Assembly (NCBI GenBank): GCA_910578075.1
Contig: CAJTPK010000001.1
Span: 113,867-177,866 of the forward strand
DNA from: an uncultured Muribaculaceae bacterium
Lineage (GTDB): Bacteria > Bacteroidota > Bacteroidia > Bacteroidales > Muribaculaceae
DNA: 64,000 bases
Direction: 5' to 3'
Every line of letters starts with the position of its first letter. Within the stretch, counting starts at the first letter, position 1. Made by a program: the position numbers and the translations under genes. Below are positions 52,356 to 61,520 of the stretch, in pieces. Under the pieces are notes generated by a model. That model was not told the origin of the DNA, ran no database searches, and saw only the letters and a program-made list of their open reading frames with translations.

Positions 52356-54398
52356 ATGAAGTTAAAAACAATTTTCACATTTGCGATCCTGACTGTCGCT
52401 CTCAATGGAGCGACAGCTCAGGAACATCTCAAGAGTCTTGATGCAAAAGGTATCGACAATACGATATCTCCTAAAAAAGACTTCTACAATCACGTGAACA
52501 AAAAATGGATGGAACAACATCCATTATCTGCTGAATATTCTCGTTATGGACAATTTAATATCCTTAACGATTCAAGCAACAACCGTGTGCGTAGAATTGT
52601 TACCGGTCTTGCTGCAACAAACCCGGCTCCGGGTAGTGATGCATTCAAGATCGCGACATTATACGAAGCCGGAATGGATTCAATCCGTCGCAACAAACTT
52701 GGAGCGCAACCGATTAAAGCAGACCTTGCAAAGATTGAAAATACCACACCCGGCGAAATGGAGAATCTATTCCTTTGGATGCATAAGAATTATGGTTCTC
52801 CTCTTGTAAATGCCGGACCTATGGAAGATTTGGCTAACAGCCAGGTCTATGCAATGTATGTATCGGCACCCGGCCTTGGTCTTGGGGACCGCGATTATTA
52901 TCTTCTGAATGATAAGAGAAACAAAGATGTGCGTGATGCCTACGTCAAGCTTATCGAAAAAGATATGCAGCTCGCCGGTTATTCCAAGAAGGATTCAAAG
53001 AGAATTGCTAAAAATGTGATGAAGATTGAGACTCTTATTGCAGACTCGACTTGGACACGTGAGCAAAGCAGAAATATCCCTGCTATGTACAATCCCCGTT
53101 CTCTTGCACAACTTAAGGAAAACTATCCGGCATTCCCCTGGGATCGCTTTTTTATCGAGACAATGGGGATTGAAGCGCCTGAAATGGTGATTGTAACAAA
53201 TCCCAATACAGTGGCACAGGGTAACAAACTGATGAGTTCTTTGAGCGATCGTGAGAAGAAAGACCTCTATCTATGGGAATATGTCAGCTCTGCTGCACCC
53301 TATCTCAGCGATGATTTCGCGAATGCTTCTTTTGAATTCCAGAAAGTATTCAGCGGTGTTCAGCAGCAACAGCCGAGATGGAAGAAAGCCCTTGGAACCA
53401 CAGAAGGTGTGATGGGTGAAGGCATTGGTAAACTCTATGTGGAGAAATACTTCCCCGAGAGTTCCAAAACATATATGGAAGGCCTTGTTGAAAATCTTCG
53501 CAATGCACTCGGCAAACACATAATACATCTTCCTTGGATGAGCGATGATACGAAGGTTCAAGCTCTTAAGAAGCTTAATGCCATCACTGTCAAAATCGGC
53601 TATCCAGACAAATGGAAAGACTATTCAAAACTTAATGTAGATCCAGCCCTGTCTTATTGGGAGAATATCCACAACGCCAACCTTTGGGCACAGGAGCGTT
53701 ATCTTGAAAAATGGGGCAAACCTGTTGACCGCACTGAATGGGGTATGACACCTCAGACAATAAATGCATATTATAATCCTCTGAATAATGAAATTGTATT
53801 CCCTGCTGGTATTCTTCAGGCTCCGTTCTATGATCCCCAATCAAGCGATGCCGAGAATTACGGCGGTATCGGCGTGGTGATTGGCCATGAGCTGACACAC
53901 GGATTTGATGATCAAGGTTGCAATTTCGATGCCAACGGAAACATGGTGAACTGGTGGACACCGGAAGATGCACAGGCGTTTGCCGGTCTCACTCAGGGTC
54001 TCGTAAAACAATTTGACGCTGTAGAGGTTCTCCCCGGTCTAAATGCAAATGGCTCATATACTCTTGGAGAAAACATTGCGGATCAAGGTGGTTTACGTGT
54101 TGCCAGAACGGCATTCCTTGATTCCCAGAAGAAAAAAGGTGTTGATGTAAAATCTGAGGATGCCAAGATTGACGGTTTCGATCCGATGCAGGTATTCTAT
54201 ATGAATTTTGCCAATCTTTGGGCAAACAATATCCGTCCTGAGGAAATTCGCTCCCTCACTACAGGTGACCCCCATTCTCTTGGAATAAACCGCGTGAATG
54301 TTTCTCTCAGAAATATTGCTCCTTTCTTTGAAGCGTTTGGCATTACAGAAGGAGACTCAATGTTCCGTCCGGAGGCAGAACGCGTAATTATATGGTAA
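52356..54398 (+). CDS. pepO: secreted M13-family metallopeptidase (PepO-like)
   Basis: A 680-residue neprilysin-like zinc endopeptidase. The active site HELTH is at residues 511-515 in GVVIGHELTHGFDDQG, GENIADQGGLRVAR supplies the other ligands, and the C-terminus is ERVIIW. The N-terminal signal peptide (MKLKTIFTFAILTVALNGATA, cleaved before QEHL) sends it to the periplasm or surface. It is a paralogue of the leaderless enzyme at 17.2 kb; many segments align closely, such as NPTTNEICFPAGILQAP against NPLNNEIVFPAGILQAP. The start lies 33 nt after menF and 16 nt before the GIN lipoprotein. Confidence 0.95.
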   Translation: MKLKTIFTFAILTVALNGATAQEHLKSLDAKGIDNTISPKKDFYNHVNKKWMEQHPLSAEYSRYGQFNILNDSSNNRVRRIVTGLAATNPAPGSDAFKIATLYEAGMDSIRRNKLGAQPIKADLAKIENTTPGEMENLFLWMHKNYGSPLVNAGPMEDLANSQVYAMYVSAPGLGLGDRDYYLLNDKRNKDVRDAYVKLIEKDMQLAGYSKKDSKRIAKNVMKIETLIADSTWTREQSRNIPAMYNPRSLAQLKENYPAFPWDRFFIETMGIEAPEMVIVTNPNTVAQGNKLMSSLSDREKKDLYLWEYVSSAAPYLSDDFANASFEFQKVFSGVQQQQPRWKKALGTTEGVMGEGIGKLYVEKYFPESSKTYMEGLVENLRNALGKHIIHLPWMSDDTKVQALKKLNAITVKIGYPDKWKDYSKLNVDPALSYWENIHNANLWAQERYLEKWGKPVDRTEWGMTPQTINAYYNPLNNEIVFPAGILQAPFYDPQSSDAENYGGIGVVIGHELTHGFDDQGCNFDANGNMVNWWTPEDAQAFAGLTQGLVKQFDAVEVLPGLNANGSYTLGENIADQGGLRVARTAFLDSQKKKGVDVKSEDAKIDGFDPMQVFYMNFANLWANNIRPEEIRSLTTGDPHSLGINRVNVSLRNIAPFFEAFGITEGDSMFRPEAERVIIW

Positions 54399-54414
54399 TT
54401 AAATAAATTTTGTT

Positions 54415-55296
54415 ATGAAATTCTTTAATCGTGCTTTCCTCGCTACTTTTGTGACAGTATCGCTGCTCGGTCTGTCAGGTTGTGTTATTGTCGATGCCAA
54501 TGGCAAAAACTACATTGGAGAAAAATCTACAATAAAGCCTAATGGTAAGATCACTTCTAAAAACTACAATCTGAAAACCATTACTTCCGTTAATCTGACA
54601 AGTATGCCGGATGTTGTGATTACACAGGGTAAAAACCAGAAAGTTACGGTTAAAGCTTCATCAAATATTATTTCTTACTGCCGTCTTACAGAAAGCAACG
54701 GCACGTTGAATATATCTCTTACTAAAGAAGCTGAGTCAAAACGATTCAAGGATTTTGACATGGTCATATATGTTACTGTCAAAAATATCGAAAACGTAAA
54801 GACTTCAGGAACCGGTGATGTTAAGTTTCAAGGTTCGATCAAATCTCAGAACCTTAATCTCACGACATCCGGAACAGGAGATATTTCATTACCTATATTT
54901 TCCGGTGAATCTCTCAAGGTCGGTATTACAGGCACAGGAGATGTTTCTATTGGAGGAAAAGCTAAAATTGCAAAACTTTCTGTTTCAGGCACAGGAGATA
55001 TAGATGCAAAACTTGATGGACTTGACAAATTGTCCGCAAATGTATCCGGCACAGGTGATGTCAACTTAAAAGGAACTGCACTAAACGCTGAATACTCTGT
55101 ATCAGGCACCGGTGACATTTATGCAAAGAATCTTATTGCCAAACGGGTTAAAGCTTATGCGACGGGAACCGGAGACATCACATGCTATGCATCTGAAGCT
55201 TTTTCAGGAAACCGTTCAAGAGTGGCGAGCATAACATGCTATGGCAAACCTAAAAACAGAGATTTTCATACCGACGGCTACTCATTCCCGGATTAA
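54415..55296 (+). CDS. GIN-domain (DUF2807) lipoprotein with GTGD repeats
   Basis: A 293-residue lipoprotein; the signal peptide ends in a lipobox (LSGC). The body matches the GIN/DUF2807 β-helix or adhesin-head-like family. Seven GTGD units recur every ~18-25 residues (TSGTGDVKF, TSGTGDISLP, GTGDVSIGG, SGTGDIDAK, SGTGDVNLK, SGTGDIYAK, TGTGDITCY), each probably one turn of a right-handed β-helix. Function is not known; surface exposure is possible but not shown. It is co-transcribed with the secreted M13 peptidase and ends at a terminator. Confidence 0.88.
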   Translation: MKFFNRAFLATFVTVSLLGLSGCVIVDANGKNYIGEKSTIKPNGKITSKNYNLKTITSVNLTSMPDVVITQGKNQKVTVKASSNIISYCRLTESNGTLNISLTKEAESKRFKDFDMVIYVTVKNIENVKTSGTGDVKFQGSIKSQNLNLTTSGTGDISLPIFSGESLKVGITGTGDVSIGGKAKIAKLSVSGTGDIDAKLDGLDKLSANVSGTGDVNLKGTALNAEYSVSGTGDIYAKNLIAKRVKAYATGTGDITCYASEAFSGNRSRVASITCYGKPKNRDFHTDGYSFPD

Positions 55297-55327
55297 ATTT
55301 AAATAATCCTTATAGTTACAATTATTG

Positions 55328-55366
55328 AAAATCCGGTGGTACACGATGTATCACCGGATTTTTATT
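55328..55366 (+). terminator. terminator after the GIN lipoprotein gene
   Basis: An 11-bp stem (AAAATCCGGTG / CACCGGATTTT) with a 13-nt loop, followed by TATTTTAT. It closes the ftsY-rimO-menF-pepO-GIN cluster. Confidence 0.78.
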
Positions 55367-55405
55367 TTATATCACTCATTTACATAGATTATGGAAATTT
55401 TTCGT

Positions 55406-55413
55406 TAATTTTG
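55406..55413 (+). promoter_or_regulatory. -7 promoter element of the AspT-like transporter gene
   Basis: TAATTTTG matches the consensus and lies 63 nt before the ATG. No clear -33 match is seen. Confidence 0.42.
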
Positions 55414-55476
55414 CACTCAAATTCCACATATTACAAAACATTACTGCTCAATTACAGGTAAATTAACTTTTTAGAA

Positions 55477-57168
55477 ATGGATTGGCTTATAGATCTCGTA
55501 CGACCATTTAACGATTCACTCGCAAGCACGATTCTACTCTATTCATTTGTAATCTTTACAGGTATATATCTTGGAAAGATTAAAATATTCGGAGTATCGC
55601 TGGGTGTGACATTTGTTCTTTTTGTGGGGATTATAATGGGTCATTTCGGATATATCGCAGATGGAGATGTATTGCATTTCCTGCGAGAGTTCGGATTGAT
55701 TTTATTTATCTTCTCTATAGGTATGCAGGTCGGTCCCGGTTTCTTCTCATCATTCAAGGAGGGAGGCGTCAAAATGAACGCTCTCGCAGTGACCGGAATC
55801 TGTCTGAATGTAATCATTATGCTCGCCATTTATTTTATACAGGGCGGCTCGCAGGGAGAAACATCGATTTCCCAGCTCGTCGGTATAATGAGTGGCGCTG
55901 TAACCAATACCCCCGGATTGGGTGCGGCTCAGCAGGCGTATCTTCAGGTAAATTCGGAAGGATATGATGTCAGCCAGCAAATGTCAATGGGATACGCAGC
56001 AGCCTATCCTCTCGGTGTTGTGGGTATCATTCTTACCATGATTCTTATAAAGAAGTTCTTTAAGATTGATACAAATGCTGAGATTGCGGAAATTGAAAAT
56101 GATGAGAAAACATCAATGCTCGCTCCCCATATTGTGTCGCTCCGTGTAACAAACAAGATGGTTGACGGACTTTCTATGAAGAAGCTACATACCCTAATAT
56201 CTTGCGATTATGTAGTATCACGAATCGAAAAACCGGATGGCACCGTTATAATTCCTACATCTGAAGATGTGATAAACTATAATGACATCTGCCTTGTCGT
56301 CTGCTCCCAACAGGACGAGGAGCTTTTCACTCGCTTTATCGGTCCACTGATTGAGAAGAAATGGGAAATGGAAAAAGGTCCGGTTGTTTCAAGACGCATT
56401 CTTGTCACAAAAACAGAATACAACGGGACAAAACTTGGATCAATGCGCCTTCATTCCGCCTATAAGCTTAATGTCACCCGTGTGAATCGAGCTGGAATGG
56501 ATCTTGTGGCAGGACCAAACCTCAGACTTCAGATGGGAGACCGTCTTACAGTTGTTGGTAAACTCGATGACATCAACAATCTCGCAAATAAGCTCGGTAA
56601 CTCCATGAAAAGACTGAACGAGCCAAACCTGATAACTATGTTTATCGGTATTTTCCTTGGAATTCTTGTCGGAAGTATTCCGTTGCAATTCCCCGGAATG
56701 TCTGTGCCCATGAAACTCGGTCTCGCGGGCGGTCCGCTTGTCGTGGCAATTTTAATAGGAGCTTACGGTCATAAATTCCATCTCGTGACCTATACCAACT
56801 CATCGGCAAATCTTCTTCTGCGGGAAATGGGAATATGTCTTTTCCTCGCTTCTGTTGGAATAGCAGCAGGAAAAGACTTCTTTGCCACAGTATTCAATCA
56901 TCAGGGTGCCGTATGGGTTGGATACGGATTCATAATCACCGTGATTCCTCTGATCGTTATCGGAATAATAGCCAGGGCAAAATACAAACTTAATTATTTC
57001 TATATCCTTGGAATGATGAGTGGTAGCTATACTGACCCACCAGCATTGGCATATGCAAACAAGGTTGCGAATAACGACGCTCCGGCTGTTGCATATTCGA
57101 CGGTCTACCCTCTTACAATGTTCATGCGTGTCATAGCTGCGCAGATTGTCATACTCTTCTTTGTCTGA
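55477..57168 (+). CDS. AspT/YidE-YbjL-type putative transporter with two RCK_C domains
   Basis: A 563-residue integral membrane protein. About five N-terminal helices (from STILLYSFVIFTGIYLG through LGVVGIILTMILIKKFF) precede two soluble TrkA_C/RCK_C domains (NKMVDGLSMKKLHTLISCDY and TKTEYNGTKLGSMRLHSAYK), then a second membrane domain (PNLITMFIGIFLGILVG onward). The family includes the aspartate:alanine exchanger AspT; most homologues have no assigned substrate. Repeated GxxSGAxTNTPGL and GMMSGSYTDPPAL segments mark the two inverted membrane halves. Dicarboxylate or amino-acid exchange is plausible but not shown. Single gene. Confidence 0.9.
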   Translation: MDWLIDLVRPFNDSLASTILLYSFVIFTGIYLGKIKIFGVSLGVTFVLFVGIIMGHFGYIADGDVLHFLREFGLILFIFSIGMQVGPGFFSSFKEGGVKMNALAVTGICLNVIIMLAIYFIQGGSQGETSISQLVGIMSGAVTNTPGLGAAQQAYLQVNSEGYDVSQQMSMGYAAAYPLGVVGIILTMILIKKFFKIDTNAEIAEIENDEKTSMLAPHIVSLRVTNKMVDGLSMKKLHTLISCDYVVSRIEKPDGTVIIPTSEDVINYNDICLVVCSQQDEELFTRFIGPLIEKKWEMEKGPVVSRRILVTKTEYNGTKLGSMRLHSAYKLNVTRVNRAGMDLVAGPNLRLQMGDRLTVVGKLDDINNLANKLGNSMKRLNEPNLITMFIGIFLGILVGSIPLQFPGMSVPMKLGLAGGPLVVAILIGAYGHKFHLVTYTNSSANLLLREMGICLFLASVGIAAGKDFFATVFNHQGAVWVGYGFIITVIPLIVIGIIARAKYKLNYFYILGMMSGSYTDPPALAYANKVANNDAPAVAYSTVYPLTMFMRVIAAQIVILFFV

Positions 57169-57221
57169 CATAGATTAGAATAACAAGGGCCTTCTACAGA
57201 ACATAGCAGACCACATAACAT

Positions 57222-57271
57222 AAAAGGAAATAAATCCTGCAATTGAAAAATTGCAGGATTTATTTCCTTTT
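57222..57271. terminator. bidirectional 23-bp terminator overlapping the MerR gene end
   Basis: A perfect 23-bp inverted repeat (5' arm 57222-57244, 3' arm 57249-57271, beginning AAAAGGAAATAAATCCTGCA) with a 4-nt GAAA loop. The 3' arm contains the last codons and stop of the minus-strand MerR gene. It serves the convergent transporter and MerR genes. Confidence 0.8.
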
Positions 57272-57595
57272 ATTCAATGCTTTCAGCATCTCTTCAAGCT
57301 TATCCCTCGTTTCAGTCAATGAATCTATTATCTTGACACGATTAGATACATTGGAACGATTCGACTTCAATTGCTCTTTCGCAGCCTCAATCTTAAGTCC
57401 ACGCACTTTCAGAAGATAATGTATTATTTTCAAGGTTTCAATATCCTGCGCCTTGTAATAACGTATATTGGTAGCGCTTCTGCGGGGTTTACACTCAGGA
57501 AACTCTTGCTCCCAATATCGCAATGTTGAGGCTGTAACCCCCAATAATTCCGCGACATCCTTTATCTTATAATATTTTTTGTCAAGCTCTTCCAT
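57260..57595 (-). CDS. MerR-family transcriptional regulator
   Basis: A 111-residue protein with an N-terminal MerR winged helix (YYKIKDVAELLGVTASTLRY, then WEQEFPECKPRRSATNIRYY) and a helical dimerisation tail (RVKIIDSLTETRDKLEEMLK). There is no C-terminal cysteine set for metal sensing, so it is the small MerR-like type common in Bacteroidetes, with unknown effector. It starts 16 nt after the M23 peptidase gene and so is likely co-transcribed. Its stop codon sits inside the terminator stem. Confidence 0.92.
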   Translation of the reverse strand: MEELDKKYYKIKDVAELLGVTASTLRYWEQEFPECKPRRSATNIRYYKAQDIETLKIIHYLLKVRGLKIEAAKEQLKSNRSNVSNRVKIIDSLTETRDKLEEMLKALNKRK

Positions 57596-57611
57596 TTTAT
57601 TGAATTATCTA

Positions 57612-58580
57612 TCAATCCATCACATGTCCCGCATTTTCAGCCAATTGCACCATCTCCGCGTATTCTTCCGGCGTAAGATCCATAAAATAGTAATTAACAG
57701 GATTCTGAGGTTCATCCTTAAAACGCACTTCATAATGCAGATGCGGTCCGGTAGACTTGCCGGTAGAACCGACTCTACCAATCATCTCTCCCCTCTTTAC
57801 TTCTTGCCCCGGTTTCACAAGAACCTCACTTAAATGTGCGTAACGGGTAAGATAGTTGTATCCATGTGAGATATCGATACAATTACCATATCCGCTCTGG
57901 CGTCCAGCCTCAGTAACTTTCCCATCTGCCGTAGCAAATACTGGCGTACCGGTCTTGGCAGCAAAATCGAGTCCCGCATGGAATTTTGAACTTCCGTAGA
58001 TTGGATCTCGCCTTACACCATAACCAGATGACATGGTAAAGTCTTTTATATTTATAGGAATTACCGATGGGATATGCGCAAGTTTATCTTTTTGCTTCGA
58101 AGCCGTAGCGCGCAACTGATCAAACGATAGAGACTGCGCATATAGCTGACGCTCAAATAAATCCAATCGTTGGGTAAGAAGCCTTACCAAACCTGCGTCA
58201 GGGATATTCTGCAATTCTCGATAACGTTTCTCATTATCGAGGCCGGCAAGCCTCTGACCGTAACCAACAGGATCCATCTGCATCATTACGCGGTAGAAAT
58301 TATCATCCCTGTTCTGTATGTTGGCCATGACTTTAAGAGAATTGTCAAGACGGCGGTTCAATATATTATACTGGCTCTTCAATGTGGCATTCTCTTTGCG
58401 GAGATTGGCTTCTGTCGGAGCATCGAATGTGTAGAAGATGACAAAATACAATCCTATTCCGATAAGCAGAGAAAGACCTGCCACTTTCAGGAATCCAATG
58501 AACCTGCCCTTTAATGAAGGGAAGACCCTTTCAAAATTATCGGTTTCCGGATTATAAATATAATATATATGTCTCTTCAT
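57612..58580 (-). CDS. membrane-anchored M23 peptidase
   Basis: A 322-residue M23/LytM-fold peptidoglycan endopeptidase. A short cytoplasmic tail is followed by one transmembrane helix (FLKVAGLSLLIGIGLYFVIF), a coiled-coil region (ANLRKENATLKSQYNILNRR), and the C-terminal LytM domain with HAGLDFAAKTGTPVFATADG and GPHLHYEVRF. The zinc ligands (H and D of HAGLD, H of HLHYEV) are present, so it could be active rather than an EnvC-like activator. It is transcribed with the MerR gene and divergently from alaS. Confidence 0.92.
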   Translation of the reverse strand: MKRHIYYIYNPETDNFERVFPSLKGRFIGFLKVAGLSLLIGIGLYFVIFYTFDAPTEANLRKENATLKSQYNILNRRLDNSLKVMANIQNRDDNFYRVMMQMDPVGYGQRLAGLDNEKRYRELQNIPDAGLVRLLTQRLDLFERQLYAQSLSFDQLRATASKQKDKLAHIPSVIPINIKDFTMSSGYGVRRDPIYGSSKFHAGLDFAAKTGTPVFATADGKVTEAGRQSGYGNCIDISHGYNYLTRYAHLSEVLVKPGQEVKRGEMIGRVGSTGKSTGPHLHYEVRFKDEPQNPVNYYFMDLTPEEYAEMVQLAENAGHVMD

Positions 58581-58737
58581 GAACTAATTTAAAGTTTGTG
58601 CCAAATATCGTCTAAAACGCCATAAAGACTGACGTTCCCATCCACATTAAACCCATTTTTAACATTTCGCCGAAAGATTAAACAGGTTTCATGTGATAAA
58701 CGAGGTATTTAGAATTGCAAAAATAGTAAATTATGGT

Positions 58738-58745
58738 TAATTTTG
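58738..58745 (+). promoter_or_regulatory. -7 promoter element of alaS
   Basis: TAATTTTG lies 52 nt before the alaS ATG. ATTG at 58714-58717, 20 nt upstream, is a 3-of-4 match to the -33 box. Confidence 0.5.
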
Positions 58746-58765
58746 CAATCAAATTTGTAATGACC

Positions 58766-58781
58766 CCGGCATCCTGGCCGG
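58766..58781 (+). promoter_or_regulatory. GC-rich hairpin in the alaS leader
   Basis: CCGGC (58766-58770) and GCCGG (58777-58781) form a 5-bp stem over a 6-nt loop in an otherwise AT-rich leader, 16 nt before the ATG. It may be a regulatory RNA structure or protein-binding palindrome. Confidence 0.35.
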
Positions 58782-58797
58782 ATATATAGATAAGACT

Positions 58798-61422
58798 ATG
58801 TTGACATCCAAGGAAATTAGAGAATCCTTCAAAAAATTTTTCGAAGAAAAAGGACATAAGATAGTGCCCTCTGCACCAATGGTGATCAAAGATGATCCTA
58901 CCCTGATGTTTACTAACGCCGGTATGAACCAGTTTAAGGATATTATACTCGGAAACCGCCCGGCAACTGCAAAACGCGTTACAGACTCACAGAAGTGTCT
59001 GCGGGTGTCGGGTAAACATAACGATCTTGAGGAGGTAGGTCATGACACTTACCATCACACAATGTTCGAGATGCTCGGAAACTGGAGCTTTGGTGATTAT
59101 TTCAAAAAAGAGGCAATCGACTGGGCTTGGGAATATCTTACCGAAGTGGTGAAGCTTGATCCTGAAAGACTTTATGCAACAGTGTTTGAGGGATATGCTC
59201 CAGAAGGACTCGAACGCGACAATGAAGCCGCCGGTTATTGGGAAAAACATCTTCCGGCATCGCATATTATCAATGGTAACCGTCACGACAATTTCTGGGA
59301 AATGGGTGAAACCGGTCCTTGCGGTCCCTGTTCAGAGATTCACATTGACCTTCGCAGTGATGAGGAACGGAAAGCTGTTGATGGCGCAAGTCTCGTAAAC
59401 AAAGATAATCCGCTCGTAATCGAGATCTGGAATCTTGTTTTCATGCAATATAATCGTAAGGCGGATGGACATCTTGAACCACTTCCTGCAAAAGTAATCG
59501 ATACCGGAATGGGATTTGAGCGACTTTGCATGGCATTGCAAGGTAAAAAATCTAATTACGATACAGACGTTTTCACTCCCCTCATCAGTGAAATCTCACG
59601 AATTTCCGGTAAGAAATATGGTGTCGATAATAAAATCGACATCGCAATGCGAGTGGCAGCTGACCATGTCAGAACAATTGCGTTCTCAATCGCTGATTCG
59701 CAGTTGCCATCCAACGCCAAAGCGGGATACGTTATACGTCGAATCCTTCGCCGCGCTGTAAGGTATGTCTATACATTCCTTGACCAGAAAGAAGCCTTCC
59801 TATACAAGCTCATAGACACTCTTGTTGAGCAGATGGGTGAGGCTTATCCTGAACTTCCTGCACAAAAAGATCTTATAAAGAAAGTGATTAAAGAGGAAGA
59901 GGATTCTTTCCTTCGTACCCTCGACAACGGTATCCGGCTACTTGACTCATTCATAAAGAAAGCAAATGAGTCTGGCAAGAATGCTTTGTCAGGAGAGGAT
60001 GCCTTTGTGCTCTACGACACATATGGATTCCCGCTTGACTTGACCGAACTTATATTACGTGAGAACAATATGGGTCTCGACAAGGAAGGATTCGACAAAG
60101 AGATGAAAAAACAGAAGGATCGTGCGCGAAACGCTGCAGCTGTTGAAGCTACCGACTGGATTGAAGTCTCACCCGGTGAAGAAGAATTCGTAGGTTATGA
60201 TATGACTGAAACCCCGACCAGGATCATTCGCTACCGCAAGGTAAAACAGAAAGGTAAAGAGTATTATCAGATTATGCTCTCTAAAACGCCTTTCTATGCA
60301 GAGATGGGTGGTCAGGTCGGTGATAAGGGCATACTTGTATCACCTTCGGGAGAAACAATAAATATTTTTGACACCAAAAAGGAGAATAACGTTGGAGTAC
60401 ATTTGGCGTACGAAATTCCGGCAGATACAACTGCTGAACTCATTGCAAAAATTGATATAGAGTCAAGAGAGGCAACTTCTGCAAACCACTCAGCCACTCA
60501 CCTTCTCCACGAAGCCTTGCGTGAAGTGTTGGGAACCCATGTTGAGCAAAAGGGATCTTTTGTTTCACCTGAATTATTGCGCTTTGACTTCTCTCATTTC
60601 CAAAAATTGACACCTGAGGAAATAAGAAAGGTTGAACACCTGGTTAATTCAAGAATCCGTAAAGCAATGAATCTTGAGGAACGCCGTGAAATGCCTATTG
60701 CAGAAGCACGCGAAATGGGCGCAATGGCGTTATTCGGTGAAAAATATGGTGACAAGGTTCGCGTGGTTAAATATGGTTCTTCTGTTGAGCTATGCGGTGG
60801 AACACACGTAGCAAATACAGGAAACATCGGTATGCTGAGAATCCTTAACGAGAGTTCAATAGCAGCAGGAATACGTCGTATCGAGGCTGTGACCGGCACA
60901 CGTGTGGAATCAGTAATTGATGATCTGCAGGATGTAATGAGAGATGTAGCTGCTCTTCTTGGCGGATCTGCCGATATAAAGACAGCAGTTAAACGTGCCA
61001 TCGGTGAGAATTCAGACTTGAAACATCAGGTTGAGGAATTTATGGCTGAAAGAATCGCTGCAATGAGCAAGGATGCGATAGCTAACGCAAAAGACATAAA
61101 CGGTGTTAAAGTTGTTACCCTTAGCGGAATGAGAATACCTGATGCCGTGAAGAACGTTGCATTCACAGTAAGAAAAGAGTGCCCGGAACACACCGTATTT
61201 ATTGCGGCTACATTAAGCGACGGCAAACCATTGCTTACTGTTGCCCTTTCCGATGATCTTGTCAAAGAAGGAATGAATGCGGGTCAAATTGTAAGGGAAG
61301 CCGCCAAACTTATCAAGGGAGGTGGAGGTGGTCAGCCATTCTTCGCACAGGCAGGTGGAAAAGATGCCGAGGGACTTTCCAATGCTTTCGACAAAATATT
61401 TGAACTTTTGAATCTCAAATAA
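58798..61422 (+). CDS. alaS: alanyl-tRNA synthetase
   Basis: An 874-residue class II synthetase. The catalytic core begins at MLTSKEIRESFKKFFEEKGH with motif 2 in MFTNAGMNQFKDIILG. The editing domain has the zinc-binding SANHSATHLLHEALR and VELCGGTHVANTG. The C-terminal part includes the coiled coil and C-Ala domain with the glycine-rich KGGGGGQPFFAQAGGK. Full-length. A terminator follows and a leader hairpin precedes it. Confidence 0.98.
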   Translation: MLTSKEIRESFKKFFEEKGHKIVPSAPMVIKDDPTLMFTNAGMNQFKDIILGNRPATAKRVTDSQKCLRVSGKHNDLEEVGHDTYHHTMFEMLGNWSFGDYFKKEAIDWAWEYLTEVVKLDPERLYATVFEGYAPEGLERDNEAAGYWEKHLPASHIINGNRHDNFWEMGETGPCGPCSEIHIDLRSDEERKAVDGASLVNKDNPLVIEIWNLVFMQYNRKADGHLEPLPAKVIDTGMGFERLCMALQGKKSNYDTDVFTPLISEISRISGKKYGVDNKIDIAMRVAADHVRTIAFSIADSQLPSNAKAGYVIRRILRRAVRYVYTFLDQKEAFLYKLIDTLVEQMGEAYPELPAQKDLIKKVIKEEEDSFLRTLDNGIRLLDSFIKKANESGKNALSGEDAFVLYDTYGFPLDLTELILRENNMGLDKEGFDKEMKKQKDRARNAAAVEATDWIEVSPGEEEFVGYDMTETPTRIIRYRKVKQKGKEYYQIMLSKTPFYAEMGGQVGDKGILVSPSGETINIFDTKKENNVGVHLAYEIPADTTAELIAKIDIESREATSANHSATHLLHEALREVLGTHVEQKGSFVSPELLRFDFSHFQKLTPEEIRKVEHLVNSRIRKAMNLEERREMPIAEAREMGAMALFGEKYGDKVRVVKYGSSVELCGGTHVANTGNIGMLRILNESSIAAGIRRIEAVTGTRVESVIDDLQDVMRDVAALLGGSADIKTAVKRAIGENSDLKHQVEEFMAERIAAMSKDAIANAKDINGVKVVTLSGMRIPDAVKNVAFTVRKECPEHTVFIAATLSDGKPLLTVALSDDLVKEGMNAGQIVREAAKLIKGGGGGQPFFAQAGGKDAEGLSNAFDKIFELLNLK

Positions 61423-61430
61423 TAAGTTAG

Positions 61431-61461
61431 AAGCCCCCGGAAATAGTCTGGGGGCTTTTGT
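61431..61461 (+). terminator. terminator after alaS
   Basis: An 8-bp GC-rich stem (AAGCCCCC / GGGGGCTT) with an 11-nt loop, then TTGTTT. It lies 9 nt after the alaS stop codon. Confidence 0.8.
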
Positions 61462-61520
61462 TTAACATTTCTGTTTCTAAATTTCGTAAATTAGTTTAAA
61501 CAACTTCAATATCAAGTTTT

